Source: an uncultured Massilia sp. (GTDB lineage Bacteria > Pseudomonadota > Gammaproteobacteria > Burkholderiales > Burkholderiaceae). Taken from it: DNA of 64,000 nt. The stretch lies in assembly GCA_946481275.1 (NCBI GenBank), contig CAMLMV010000008.1, positions 1 to 64,000 on the forward strand. Direction: 5' to 3'. The notes under the pieces are model-generated. The model was not told the DNA's origin, searched no databases, and saw only the letters and a program-made list of their open reading frames with translations. This document shows positions 32,110-39,956 of the stretch, piece after piece. The translations under genes and the position numbers were made by a program. The first letter of the stretch is position 1. Every line of letters starts with the position of its first letter.

Positions 32110-33294
32110 ATGGACTTCAACTTCAAGGAAGAGCAGCTGCAACTGGCGGACGCGCTCAAACGCTGGATCGCGCGCGACTACACGTTCGAGGCGCGCCGCG
32201 CCATCGTCGGGTCGGCCGCCGGCGTATCGGACGCCGCCTGGGCCACGCTCGCCGAGCTCGGCCTGGCCGCGCTGCCGCTGCCGGCAGCGCAGGGCGGGTT
32301 CGACGGCGACGCCGTCGACATGTTCGTCGTGATGCAGGAACTCGGCCGTGGTCTCGTTGTCGAACCGTATTTCGCGACCATGTTCGGCGCCGAGTTCCTG
32401 CGTCGCGGGCGTGCGCACGACGCGCTGCTCGAACGCGTGGCGGCAGGCGAGCTGAAACTGGCTTGCGCCCTGGGCGAGCGCCAGTCGCGCCACGACCTGC
32501 GCGACATTGCAACGCGTGCCACACGTGACGCGTCGGAAGGCGACGGCTGGCGCCTGCACGGCGAAAAGAAGGTCGTGCTGCACGGCGCGCAGGCGGGCGT
32601 GCTGATTGTCTCGGCCAGGACGGCCGGCGCACAGCGCGACGAGGACGGCATCACGCTGTTCGCGGTGCCGGCGGACGCGGCGGGCGTGGTCATGCGTGAC
32701 GTGCGCATGCTGGACGGCCAGCGTGCGGCCGACGTGCTGCTGCGCGACGTGACGGTCGGCGCGGACGCCGTGGTCGGCACCGTGGGCGCAGGCTGGACCA
32801 TCCTGGAAGCGGCGGCCGATTATGGCGCCGGCCTGTTGTGCGCGGAAGCGCTCGGCGCGATGGATGCGCTGTTCGGCGCGACGCTGGACTACCTCAAGAC
32901 GCGCCAGCAGTTCGGTTTGCCGATCGGTAAGTTCCAGGCCCTGCAGCACCGCATGGCCGACATGTACGTGCATCTTGAGCAGGCCCGTTCGATGGCGCTG
33001 CTGGCCGCCGTGCGCCTGGCCGACGACGCCCGCAACGCCGGCGACGTGCATGCGGCCGCCGAGCGCCGCCGTGCCGTCGCGGCCGCGAAGTACCGCGTGG
33101 GCCGGGCCGCCCGTTTCGTCGGCCAGCAGGCGATCCAGCTGCACGGCGGGATGGGCGTGACGGACGAGTTGCCGGCGTCGCATTATTTCAAGCGGCTGTC
33201 GACGATCGAGCTGACCCTGGGCGATTGCGACCACCACCTGGCCCGCTTCATCGCGCAGCCGGGGTTTTACGAGGACGAGGAGGCGGCAGCATGA
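32110..33294 (+). CDS. Second acyl-CoA dehydrogenase-like protein
   Basis: A 394-residue family member beginning MDFNFKEEQLQLADALKRW after AGGAAAG. It keeps the helical fold, but its EHGRAL-type substrate motifs are weaker than in the first protein. Its C-terminal segment reads QLHGGMGVTDELPASHYFKRL instead of the YGGSNE pattern. Such divergent partners often pair with a canonical acyl-CoA dehydrogenase to form a heteromer, as in steroid-degrading Actinobacteria. It starts 8 nt after the first dehydrogenase. Heteromer formation is inferred from gene order and divergence. Confidence 0.85.
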   Translation: MDFNFKEEQLQLADALKRWIARDYTFEARRAIVGSAAGVSDAAWATLAELGLAALPLPAAQGGFDGDAVDMFVVMQELGRGLVVEPYFATMFGAEFLRRGRAHDALLERVAAGELKLACALGERQSRHDLRDIATRATRDASEGDGWRLHGEKKVVLHGAQAGVLIVSARTAGAQRDEDGITLFAVPADAAGVVMRDVRMLDGQRAADVLLRDVTVGADAVVGTVGAGWTILEAAADYGAGLLCAEALGAMDALFGATLDYLKTRQQFGLPIGKFQALQHRMADMYVHLEQARSMALLAAVRLADDARNAGDVHAAAERRRAVAAAKYRVGRAARFVGQQAIQLHGGMGVTDELPASHYFKRLSTIELTLGDCDHHLARFIAQPGFYEDEEAAA

Positions 33295-33761
33295 AAGACT
33301 ACTGGTACTTCGAGGATTTCGAACCCGGCCAGGACATCGACCTGGGCACGCGCACCGTCACGGAAGACGAGATCGTCGCGTTCGCCCGGGAATTCGATCC
33401 GCAGCCGTTCCACGTCGACCGCGACGCCGCCGCGGCATCCATCTACGGCGGCGTGATCGCCAGCGGCTGGCACACGTGCAGCATGATGATGCGCATGGTC
33501 GTCGATGGCCTGATGAACCGGTCGGCGAGCATGGGCTCGCCCGGCCTGGACGGCGTACGCTGGCTCGCGCCCGTGCGCGCGGGCGACACGCTGAACGTCC
33601 ATTACCGTACCGTGCAGGTGAAGGCGTCCACGTCGAAGCCGGACCGCGGCGTCGTCTGGTCGAAGTGGGTCGCGCTCAACCAGCATGGCGAGACCGTGTG
33701 CACGGTCGAGGGCATGGGCATGTTCGGGCGCCGGCCCGGCGGGGAGCAGCGCCATGGCTAG
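33291..33761 (+). CDS. MaoC-family dehydratase (hotdog fold)
   Basis: A 156-residue hotdog protein. FAREFDPQPFHVDRDAAAASIYGGVIASGWHT has the D-x-x-P-x-H hydratase motif and the following Gly-rich segment; MRMVVDGLMNRSAS and LAPVRAGDTLNV complete the fold. It should add water to an enoyl-CoA, or act as a thioesterase-like or non-catalytic partner. The start overlaps the stop of the second dehydrogenase by ATGA. It is the third gene of the operon. Confidence 0.88.
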   Translation: MKDYWYFEDFEPGQDIDLGTRTVTEDEIVAFAREFDPQPFHVDRDAAAASIYGGVIASGWHTCSMMMRMVVDGLMNRSASMGSPGLDGVRWLAPVRAGDTLNVHYRTVQVKASTSKPDRGVVWSKWVALNQHGETVCTVEGMGMFGRRPGGEQRHG

Positions 33762-34221
33762 CGCCCTGCACGAAGTGACGGGGCTGGACGCGCTGCGGGC
33801 CCTCGTCGGCACGGAGCTGGGCCGGTCGCGCTGGTTCGAGATCGGCCAGGACCGCATCGCCACGTTCGCCGACGCCACCGACGACCACCAGTGGATCCAC
33901 ATCGACCCGGAGCGCGCGGCGCGCGAATCGCCGTTCGGCGGGACCGTGGCGCACGGCTTTCTCACGCTGTCGCTGCTGCCCTCGATGCTCTCCGACGTCC
34001 TCGCGATGGTCGACGCGAAGCTCGTCGTGAATTACGGCCTGAACAAGGTGCGGTTTCCCGCGCCGGTGCCGGCCGGCAGCCGCGTGCGGGCGGCGATCGT
34101 GCTGGCGGCGCTGGACGATGAGAACGGATCGAGCCAGCTGACGCTGGACGTCACGGTCGAGCGCGAGGGCGGGACGAAGCCCGTGTGCGTGGCCGAATTC
34201 CTCGTGCGGCGCTACGCCTGA
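33754..34221 (+). CDS. MaoC-family dehydratase (second)
   Basis: A 155-residue hotdog protein. Its motif reads DATDDHQWIHIDPERAARESPFGGTVAHGFLT, with the D-x-x-x-x-H of R-specific enoyl-CoA hydratases, close to the PhaJ-like group. It overlaps the previous gene by 8 nt (ATGGCTAG). Two adjacent MaoC genes may encode a heterodimer, or one may be the catalytic and the other the structural copy. It ends the operon, with the GGDEF gene convergent 4 nt later. Confidence 0.88.
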   Translation: MASALHEVTGLDALRALVGTELGRSRWFEIGQDRIATFADATDDHQWIHIDPERAARESPFGGTVAHGFLTLSLLPSMLSDVLAMVDAKLVVNYGLNKVRFPAPVPAGSRVRAAIVLAALDDENGSSQLTLDVTVEREGGTKPVCVAEFLVRRYA

Positions 34222-34225
34222 ACGT

Positions 34226-35158
34226 CTAGGCGACGCAGTCCGCGCCGCCCAGCCGGTAGCGGTTGCGGCCCTCGGCCTTGGCCTGGTAGAGGCGGGCGTC
34301 GGCCACCTGGATCAGGTCGGCCGGGATACTGTGCTCGCCCGGCACCATGCAGGCGATGCCCATGCTGGCAGTCAGGTGGGACGCCGTCGGCGACGCGGCG
34401 TGCGGGATCGCCATCTGTTCCAGCTCCGTCATGAGGCGGTGCGCCACGCCGGTGGCGCCGCGCCCGTCGAGCTGCGGCAGCAGGATCGCGAATTCCTCGC
34501 CGCCGTAGCGCGCCACGAGGTCTTGCGTGCGCGCGGCGGCACGCCGCATCGCCGTCGCGAACTGCACGAGCGTCGCGTCGCCGGCCTGGTGGCCGTAATG
34601 GTCGTTGTACAGCTTGAAATGGTCGATGTCGACGAGGATCAGCGCCACCGGCAGGCCCGCGCGCCCGCAGCGGCGCCATTCGGCGTCCAGGCGCTCGTCG
34701 AAGGCGCGGCGGTTCGCGACGCCGGTCAGCGCGTCGGTGAGGATCAGGGCGCGCAGGGCGTCGCGCTGGCGCTTGACGGTCAGTTGCGTGCGCACGCGGG
34801 CCCGCACGACGGCGGCATTCACCGGCTTGCTGATGAAGTCGGCGGCGCCGGCGCCCAGCGCGCGCGTCTCGTCCTCGGGCGACTTCAGCGCCGTCACGAA
34901 GATCACGGGGATGTCGCTCGTCTCGGGCGACGCCAGCAATTCCTTGCAGACGGCATACCCGTCCATGCCGGGCATGACGGCGTCCAGCAGGATCAGGTCG
35001 GGCTGCTGGGTACGGGCGATCTCGAGCGCGCGGGGACCGTCCATCGCGAACAACACCTCGTGCTCATCCTGCAGGGCGCCGTGCAGGATCTGGATATTCT
35101 CCATCGCATCGTCGACCACCAGGATGCGGCCGTTGACGGCCATGTCGGTCCAGCTCAT
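34226..35158 (-). CDS. Response regulator with GGDEF output (receiver-diguanylate cyclase)
   Basis: A 310-residue protein. An N-terminal receiver domain (ILVVDDAMENI; phosphoacceptor D59 in LLDAVMPGMDG; K111 in ISKPVNA) is joined by a helix to a GGDEF domain (YGGEEF at about 218-223). An RxxD inhibitory site (R210 to D213) lies five residues before GGEEF, so c-di-GMP should feed back. Phosphorylation of D59 should raise cyclase activity. The start overlaps the stop of the hybrid kinase gene as ATGA, and the two are probably partners. The output would be local c-di-GMP. Confidence 0.92.
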   Translation of the reverse strand: MSWTDMAVNGRILVVDDAMENIQILHGALQDEHEVLFAMDGPRALEIARTQQPDLILLDAVMPGMDGYAVCKELLASPETSDIPVIFVTALKSPEDETRALGAGAADFISKPVNAAVVRARVRTQLTVKRQRDALRALILTDALTGVANRRAFDERLDAEWRRCGRAGLPVALILVDIDHFKLYNDHYGHQAGDATLVQFATAMRRAAARTQDLVARYGGEEFAILLPQLDGRGATGVAHRLMTELEQMAIPHAASPTASHLTASMGIACMVPGEHSIPADLIQVADARLYQAKAEGRNRYRLGGADCVA

Positions 35159-38100
35159 GCATCCTCCTTCGTATCCAGTAGCGTCTGCACCAGCTGCGCC
35201 GCCTCTTCGAAGCGCAGCGTCGCGACGGCGTCCGCCAGCGGCGCGACCCGGCCCGGTTCGAGCCGGGCGAGGGCGGGGCGCAGCGTCTCGAACTGCGCGA
35301 TCGCTTTCATGTTGTTATTGTGGAGCAAATCGAGCAGCTGCGCCAACCCGCGCTGCAGGATAGCGCTATCTTCCGGCGCCGGGGCCGGCGCGGGCGTGGC
35401 TTCCGGTGCGGGGAGGTCGCGTGCCGCCTCCAGCACGATCGACAACGCCGCATCGAGGCGGGCGAGACGCAGCGCGAGCGCCGCCTCGTCCTCGCTGCGC
35501 AATGCCTGTTCCAGCTCGAGCGCCTGGTCCGCCACGTCTGTCGCGCCCAGGTTGGCCGCCACGCCGCGCAGGCGGTGCGCGGCCTGGCCCGCCCCGGCGC
35601 GGTCGCCGGCGTCGAGCAGGGCACGGATGTCGGCGACGGCGCCGCCCTGCGAGCTCTCGAAGCGTTTGAACAGGGCGGCGAAGCTGGCGAAATTGCCGCC
35701 GAAGCGGGGCAGCGTCGTCTTCAGGTCGACGCCGGGAATGTACGCAGGCACGGCCAGCCCCGCCGCCAGCGCCGTCCGCGCGCCTTCGGCCGGCGGCGCA
35801 GCCGGACCGCCCGTGACGCGGACCAGCATGTTCACCAGCTCGTCCACGTCGATCGGCTTGGCGAGGTAGTCGTTCATGCCCGCGGCCAGCGCGCGGCGCC
35901 GGTCCTCGTCCAGCGCATTGGCCGTCATCGCGATGATCGGCAGGCCGTCGAGTCCCATGGCGCGGATCGCCTGGGTCGCCTCGAAGCCGTCCATCACGGG
36001 CATTTGCAGGTCCATCAGGACCGCGTCGTAGTGCGCCGCGCCGTTGGCAGAATGTTCGGCCAGCATACTGACGGCAATGCGGCCGTTGGCGGCGAAATCG
36101 ACGCTGGCGCCCGCGTGCACGAGCACGTAGTTCGCCACTTCCTGGTTGAGCAGGTTGTCCTCGACGACGAGCACGCGCAGGCCCGCGAGGCGCCCGCCCA
36201 GTGGCGTCGCGCGGCCGTGCGCGGGCGCCGGCGCGCCGCTGTGCAGTTCCGCCAGCACGTCGGCCAGCGCGCCCGGCGTGAACGGTTTTGCCAGCACGGC
36301 GCCGATGCGCAGGTCGGCGGCGAGCGCATCGAGGCGCTCCCGCTCCGGGTCGGCCGCCAGCAGGGCGCAGCGGGGCAGGGAGATCGCCTGGTCGGCACGC
36401 GCGAAGGCGATGACGGACGCGCCGTCCAGGTCGCCCAGCACGCTGTCGATGAACGCGACGTCGAACGGTTCCTCTGTGCGCAGCAGCGCGAGCGTGTCGG
36501 CGCCGCTGGCCGCCGTCTCGACGTGCCAGCCGCGCCCGGCGAGCAGGGCGGCCAATGCGGCGCGGCTGCTCGCGTTGTCGTCGGCGACGAGGACGCGCAG
36601 CGGCGGCGTGTCCGGGTGCGCGGGCGCGGTGCCGGGCGCGACGCCGAACGGCGCGGTGAAGCGGAACGTGGCGCCCCGGCCGGGCGCGCTGTCCACGCGC
36701 AGGTCGCCGCCCATCAGGCGCACGAGGCGGCGGCTGATGGCCAGGCCCAGGCCTGTGCCGCCGTACTTGCGGCTCGTGGACGTGTCGGCCTGCGAGAACG
36801 CCTCGAACATGCGCTGCTGCTGCTCGGGCGGGATGCCGATGCCGGTGTCGCGCACGGTGAACGCGAGCGCGTCCGGACCGGCCGGTTCGATGGCGAGCAC
36901 CACTTCGCCCCGCTCCGTGAACTTGACCGCGTTGCTGACGAGGTTCAGCAGCACCTGGCCGAGGCGCATCGGGTCGCCGACCAGGCGCGCCGGCACGTCC
37001 GGGTGGACGGCGAACACGGGCTCGATGCCCTTGTTCCACGCGCCCGTGGCGGACATCGCGGCGATGCTGGACAGGACGTCGTCCAGCGCGAACGGCGTCT
37101 GTTCGAGCACGAGCTGGCCCGCCTCCACCTTCGAATAATCGAGCACGTCGTTCAGCATCGACAGCAGCGATTTCGCGGCCATCTGCATGCGTGCCACATA
37201 GCCCCGCTCGCGCCGGCCCAGGTCGGCCTCCTCGAGCAGGCGCGCGAGACCGATGATGGCGTTCATCGGCGTGCGGATCTCGTGGCTCATGTTGGCAAGG
37301 AATTCGCCCTTGGCGCTGCTGGCCGCTTCGGCCGCGCGCAGCGCTTCCTCCAGGCGCGACTGCGTGCGTTTCAGTTCCGTGATGTCCGCGTGCAGCATGT
37401 AGAAGCCCTGCACGCGGCCGTCCGCGTCGAAGTCGGGGATGTAGCTGCCCCATGCCTGGATCACCTTGCCGGAACCCTTGCGGTGCAGCCGCCGCTCGAA
37501 GAACTGGCGTTCGCCGCGCAGCACGGCCTCCAGGTGCGGCATCACGTCGCGGATCTGGTCCTCGTCGATGAGTTCGACCATCGTGTGGCCGATGACGTCG
37601 GCGGCATCGCGTTCCAGCCAGTCGAGATACGGCTTGTTGGCGAAGCGGCAGCGCATGTCCGCGTCCCAGTAGCCGACGAGCGCGGGCAGGTGGTCGGTCA
37701 CGGTGCGGATCATGCGTTCGCTCTCTTCCAGCCGGCGGCTGGCGGCACGCAGCGCGGCGGACGTCTCCACGCGCGCCGTGATGTCGCGGATGGTGCCCTG
37801 CACGATGCCGCGGCCGCCGATGTCCACACTGTTGAGCAGCACGTCGGCGTGGAACTGCGTGCCGTCGCGGCGGCGGTAGATCCACTCGAAGCGGTTGCCG
37901 CCCGTGTCGAGCGTGCGGCGCATCGCCTCGTGCCACAACTCGTCCGAGCGGCGGCCGTTGGGCTGGAACTCGGGCGAGCTGCTCGCTGGCGCCATCGCGA
38001 GGAATTCCTCCGCCCCCGCGCAGCCGAACAGGTCGATCGCGGCCTGGTTGGCGCTGATGAAACCGGCGCCGTACGCGATCAGCACGTGGGCGTCGCCCGA

Positions 38101-39675
38101 GCCTTCGAACAGCGCGCGGAACATCACCTCGTTGTCGCGGTTGCGCTGTTCCTGGCGCTTGCGCTCCGTGATGTCGAGCACGACGGCATTGATGCCGACC
38201 AGGTCGCGGTCCGGCCCGTACACGGGGTAGTAGCTGCAGATCCAGTGGCGCATGACGCCCGGTTCGGCGGGCGATTCGCCGCTGTCCTCGATGTCGATCA
38301 GCGGACGCCCGGTCGCCAGCACGCGGCGGTAGGGCCGTTCGATGTGGATGCCGCGTTCGCCCAGCAGGTCGGGCAGGGTGCGGCCGATGTGGGCGGCGGC
38401 GGGCAGCGCGTTCACGGCCGCCAGGTAGTCGTTAATCATCACGATCTTCAGGCTGCGGTCGACGAACGCGAGCCCCACCGGCGCCGTCGCGTACACGGTG
38501 GCCAGCATGGCGGAGGAGCGTTGCAGTTCGTTGGTGCGCTCGGCCACGAGCGACTCCAGGCCGGCGCGGTACTGCTGCAGCTCGCCCTCGACCTTGCCGA
38601 GCGCGCGCGCGACGGTCGCCGCCTCCCGGATCGCCAGCGGCGGGATCACGAGCGCCTCGCCGCGGCCGAGGGCGGCCGCCGGTTCCGTCAGGGCGCGCAC
38701 GGAACGCGCGATCGAGTCGCCGATGCGCCAGGCCAGGCCCAGGCTGATGGCCAGCATGACGGCGATCCAGGCCACCGTCGTGCCGGGATCGGGGCCGAGG
38801 ATCTCGCGCGCGGCGTGGCGCGGGAAGCCGATCGCCACGGCCCAGTCATGGCCCAGCGTGCGCGCATAGGCCGAGTACATCGCCTGCGGACCGTGCGCCA
38901 CCAGCTCGACGATGCCGACCGGCCTGCGGGCCAGCGCGGCGGCCAGTTCCGGCCGCATGGGGTCGCCGATATCGTGGGGTGCGTGGCCGCGATAGGCGAC
39001 GAGGCGCCGCTGGTTGTCGAACACGAGGGCGGTCCAGTGCGGCGGCAGGTTCTGGTTGGCGAGCAGTTCCTGCAGGCGGCGCGGGCGCAGTTCGACCGTG
39101 ACGGCATACGCGACCTTGCCCTCGCGCCAGACCGGCACGGTGATCGAGATCACCCACGGCTGCGTGGCGTCGCCCCGGTGCAGGCCGGACGTGAAGGCGT
39201 CGCCGCTGGCGAAGACGGCGCGGATGTCCGCTTCGTTGCCGCGCGCCGGGAGCACGCTGCCGAGGGCGTGGCGCGTGTCGAGGACGACCTTGCCGTCCGG
39301 CGCGCTGACCGCGACGGCGTAGGCGGGGAATTCGGGCCGCAGCAGCCGGCGCGCGGCGATGTGGAAGGCGGCCAGGTCGCCCCTGGCGAGATTCGCCTGG
39401 TTGGCGAGGGTGCGCGCCGCCGTTTCGCCGTTGGCGAGGTCACGGTCGACGGCGGCCGCGAGTGCGCGCGCGATCATCTCCGCATCCTCGGCGACGTGGG
39501 CCCGTTCGCGCTTGTCGGCGTCGGTGGCGAACACGAGATACCCAATCAGGATCGGCAGCGCGCACGCCAGCACGAGCGTCACGAGCTTGTGCCGGATGGA
39601 AGGAAGAGAACGACGTTGTAACAACTGCACTGCAAGCCCCGCGGAGTGTGCGCAGCCGAGGCGCCTTGCCAGCAT
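35155..39675 (-). CDS. Hybrid sensor histidine kinase (Cache, three PAS, two receivers, Hpt)
   Basis: A 1506-residue membrane sensor. Order by reading: a first helix (about 31-49), a Cache-like periplasmic domain to about 300, a second helix (about 303-322), a HAMP-like and coiled-coil linker, three PAS domains (about 395-505, 515-640, 650-775), HisKA with H798 in SHEIRTPMNAI, HATPase (DTGIGIPPEQ; GGTGLGL), a first receiver with a degenerate motif (VAFIDSVLG), a second receiver with D1222 in VLMDLQMPVMDG, and an Hpt domain with H1367 in AHRLRGVAANLG. The pathway H798 to D1222 to H1367 can pass phosphate to the coupled GGDEF response regulator. Signal unknown. Confidence 0.92.
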   Translation of the reverse strand: MLARRLGCAHSAGLAVQLLQRRSLPSIRHKLVTLVLACALPILIGYLVFATDADKRERAHVAEDAEMIARALAAAVDRDLANGETAARTLANQANLARGDLAAFHIAARRLLRPEFPAYAVAVSAPDGKVVLDTRHALGSVLPARGNEADIRAVFASGDAFTSGLHRGDATQPWVISITVPVWREGKVAYAVTVELRPRRLQELLANQNLPPHWTALVFDNQRRLVAYRGHAPHDIGDPMRPELAAALARRPVGIVELVAHGPQAMYSAYARTLGHDWAVAIGFPRHAAREILGPDPGTTVAWIAVMLAISLGLAWRIGDSIARSVRALTEPAAALGRGEALVIPPLAIREAATVARALGKVEGELQQYRAGLESLVAERTNELQRSSAMLATVYATAPVGLAFVDRSLKIVMINDYLAAVNALPAAAHIGRTLPDLLGERGIHIERPYRRVLATGRPLIDIEDSGESPAEPGVMRHWICSYYPVYGPDRDLVGINAVVLDITERKRQEQRNRDNEVMFRALFEGSGDAHVLIAYGAGFISANQAAIDLFGCAGAEEFLAMAPASSSPEFQPNGRRSDELWHEAMRRTLDTGGNRFEWIYRRRDGTQFHADVLLNSVDIGGRGIVQGTIRDITARVETSAALRAASRRLEESERMIRTVTDHLPALVGYWDADMRCRFANKPYLDWLERDAADVIGHTMVELIDEDQIRDVMPHLEAVLRGERQFFERRLHRKGSGKVIQAWGSYIPDFDADGRVQGFYMLHADITELKRTQSRLEEALRAAEAASSAKGEFLANMSHEIRTPMNAIIGLARLLEEADLGRRERGYVARMQMAAKSLLSMLNDVLDYSKVEAGQLVLEQTPFALDDVLSSIAAMSATGAWNKGIEPVFAVHPDVPARLVGDPMRLGQVLLNLVSNAVKFTERGEVVLAIEPAGPDALAFTVRDTGIGIPPEQQQRMFEAFSQADTSTSRKYGGTGLGLAISRRLVRLMGGDLRVDSAPGRGATFRFTAPFGVAPGTAPAHPDTPPLRVLVADDNASSRAALAALLAGRGWHVETAASGADTLALLRTEEPFDVAFIDSVLGDLDGASVIAFARADQAISLPRCALLAADPERERLDALAADLRIGAVLAKPFTPGALADVLAELHSGAPAPAHGRATPLGGRLAGLRVLVVEDNLLNQEVANYVLVHAGASVDFAANGRIAVSMLAEHSANGAAHYDAVLMDLQMPVMDGFEATQAIRAMGLDGLPIIAMTANALDEDRRRALAAGMNDYLAKPIDVDELVNMLVRVTGGPAAPPAEGARTALAAGLAVPAYIPGVDLKTTLPRFGGNFASFAALFKRFESSQGGAVADIRALLDAGDRAGAGQAAHRLRGVAANLGATDVADQALELEQALRSEDEAALALRLARLDAALSIVLEAARDLPAPEATPAPAPAPEDSAILQRGLAQLLDLLHNNNMKAIAQFETLRPALARLEPGRVAPLADAVATLRFEEAAQLVQTLLDTKEDA

Positions 39676-39701
39676 GGTAGCCCAGCGGCCACCTCCCTGA
39701 C

Positions 39702-39806
39702 AATTCGGGGTCAGAGCACATTTTTACGGCACGCACCGCCAGAACTCCCTGATTTATCGAAGATTTAACGCGGCAATTGCCAAAAAACGGGCTCTGACCC
39801 CGAATT
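39702..39806. repeat. Inverted-repeat element (REP-like)
   Basis: Perfect 16-base arms AATTCGGGGTCAGAGC (39702-39717) and GCTCTGACCCCGAATT (39791-39806) enclose 73 nt. The arm sequence resembles dispersed GGGGTCAGA-type repeats common in betaproteobacterial genomes. Only one copy is visible here. It lies in the intergenic space between the hybrid kinase start and mshE. Confidence 0.65.
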
Positions 39807-39917
39807 TGGGTAATTGTATTGGCGAGCTTGCATGCTGGACAGACAGTAAGTCGCGTGGACGATACGTTTTGTCTTACGTAAAGTCATTCTGTAGGTTAAT
39901 TTTTCGTTCCTCTGGCA

Positions 39918-39937
39918 TACAATGAAGGACTAGTCCT
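39918..39937 (+). promoter_or_regulatory. Candidate -10 box and palindrome before mshE
   Basis: TACAAT (39918-39923) is a good -10 and TTAATT (39896-39901) a weak -35 at 16 bases. Immediately after it the perfect 12-base palindrome AGGACTAGTCCT (39926-39937) lies in the leader, upstream of an AGAGGTGG ribosome binding site. It could be an operator for the pilus cluster. Confidence 0.4.
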
Positions 39938-39956
39938 ACATTGATCAAGAGGTGGT

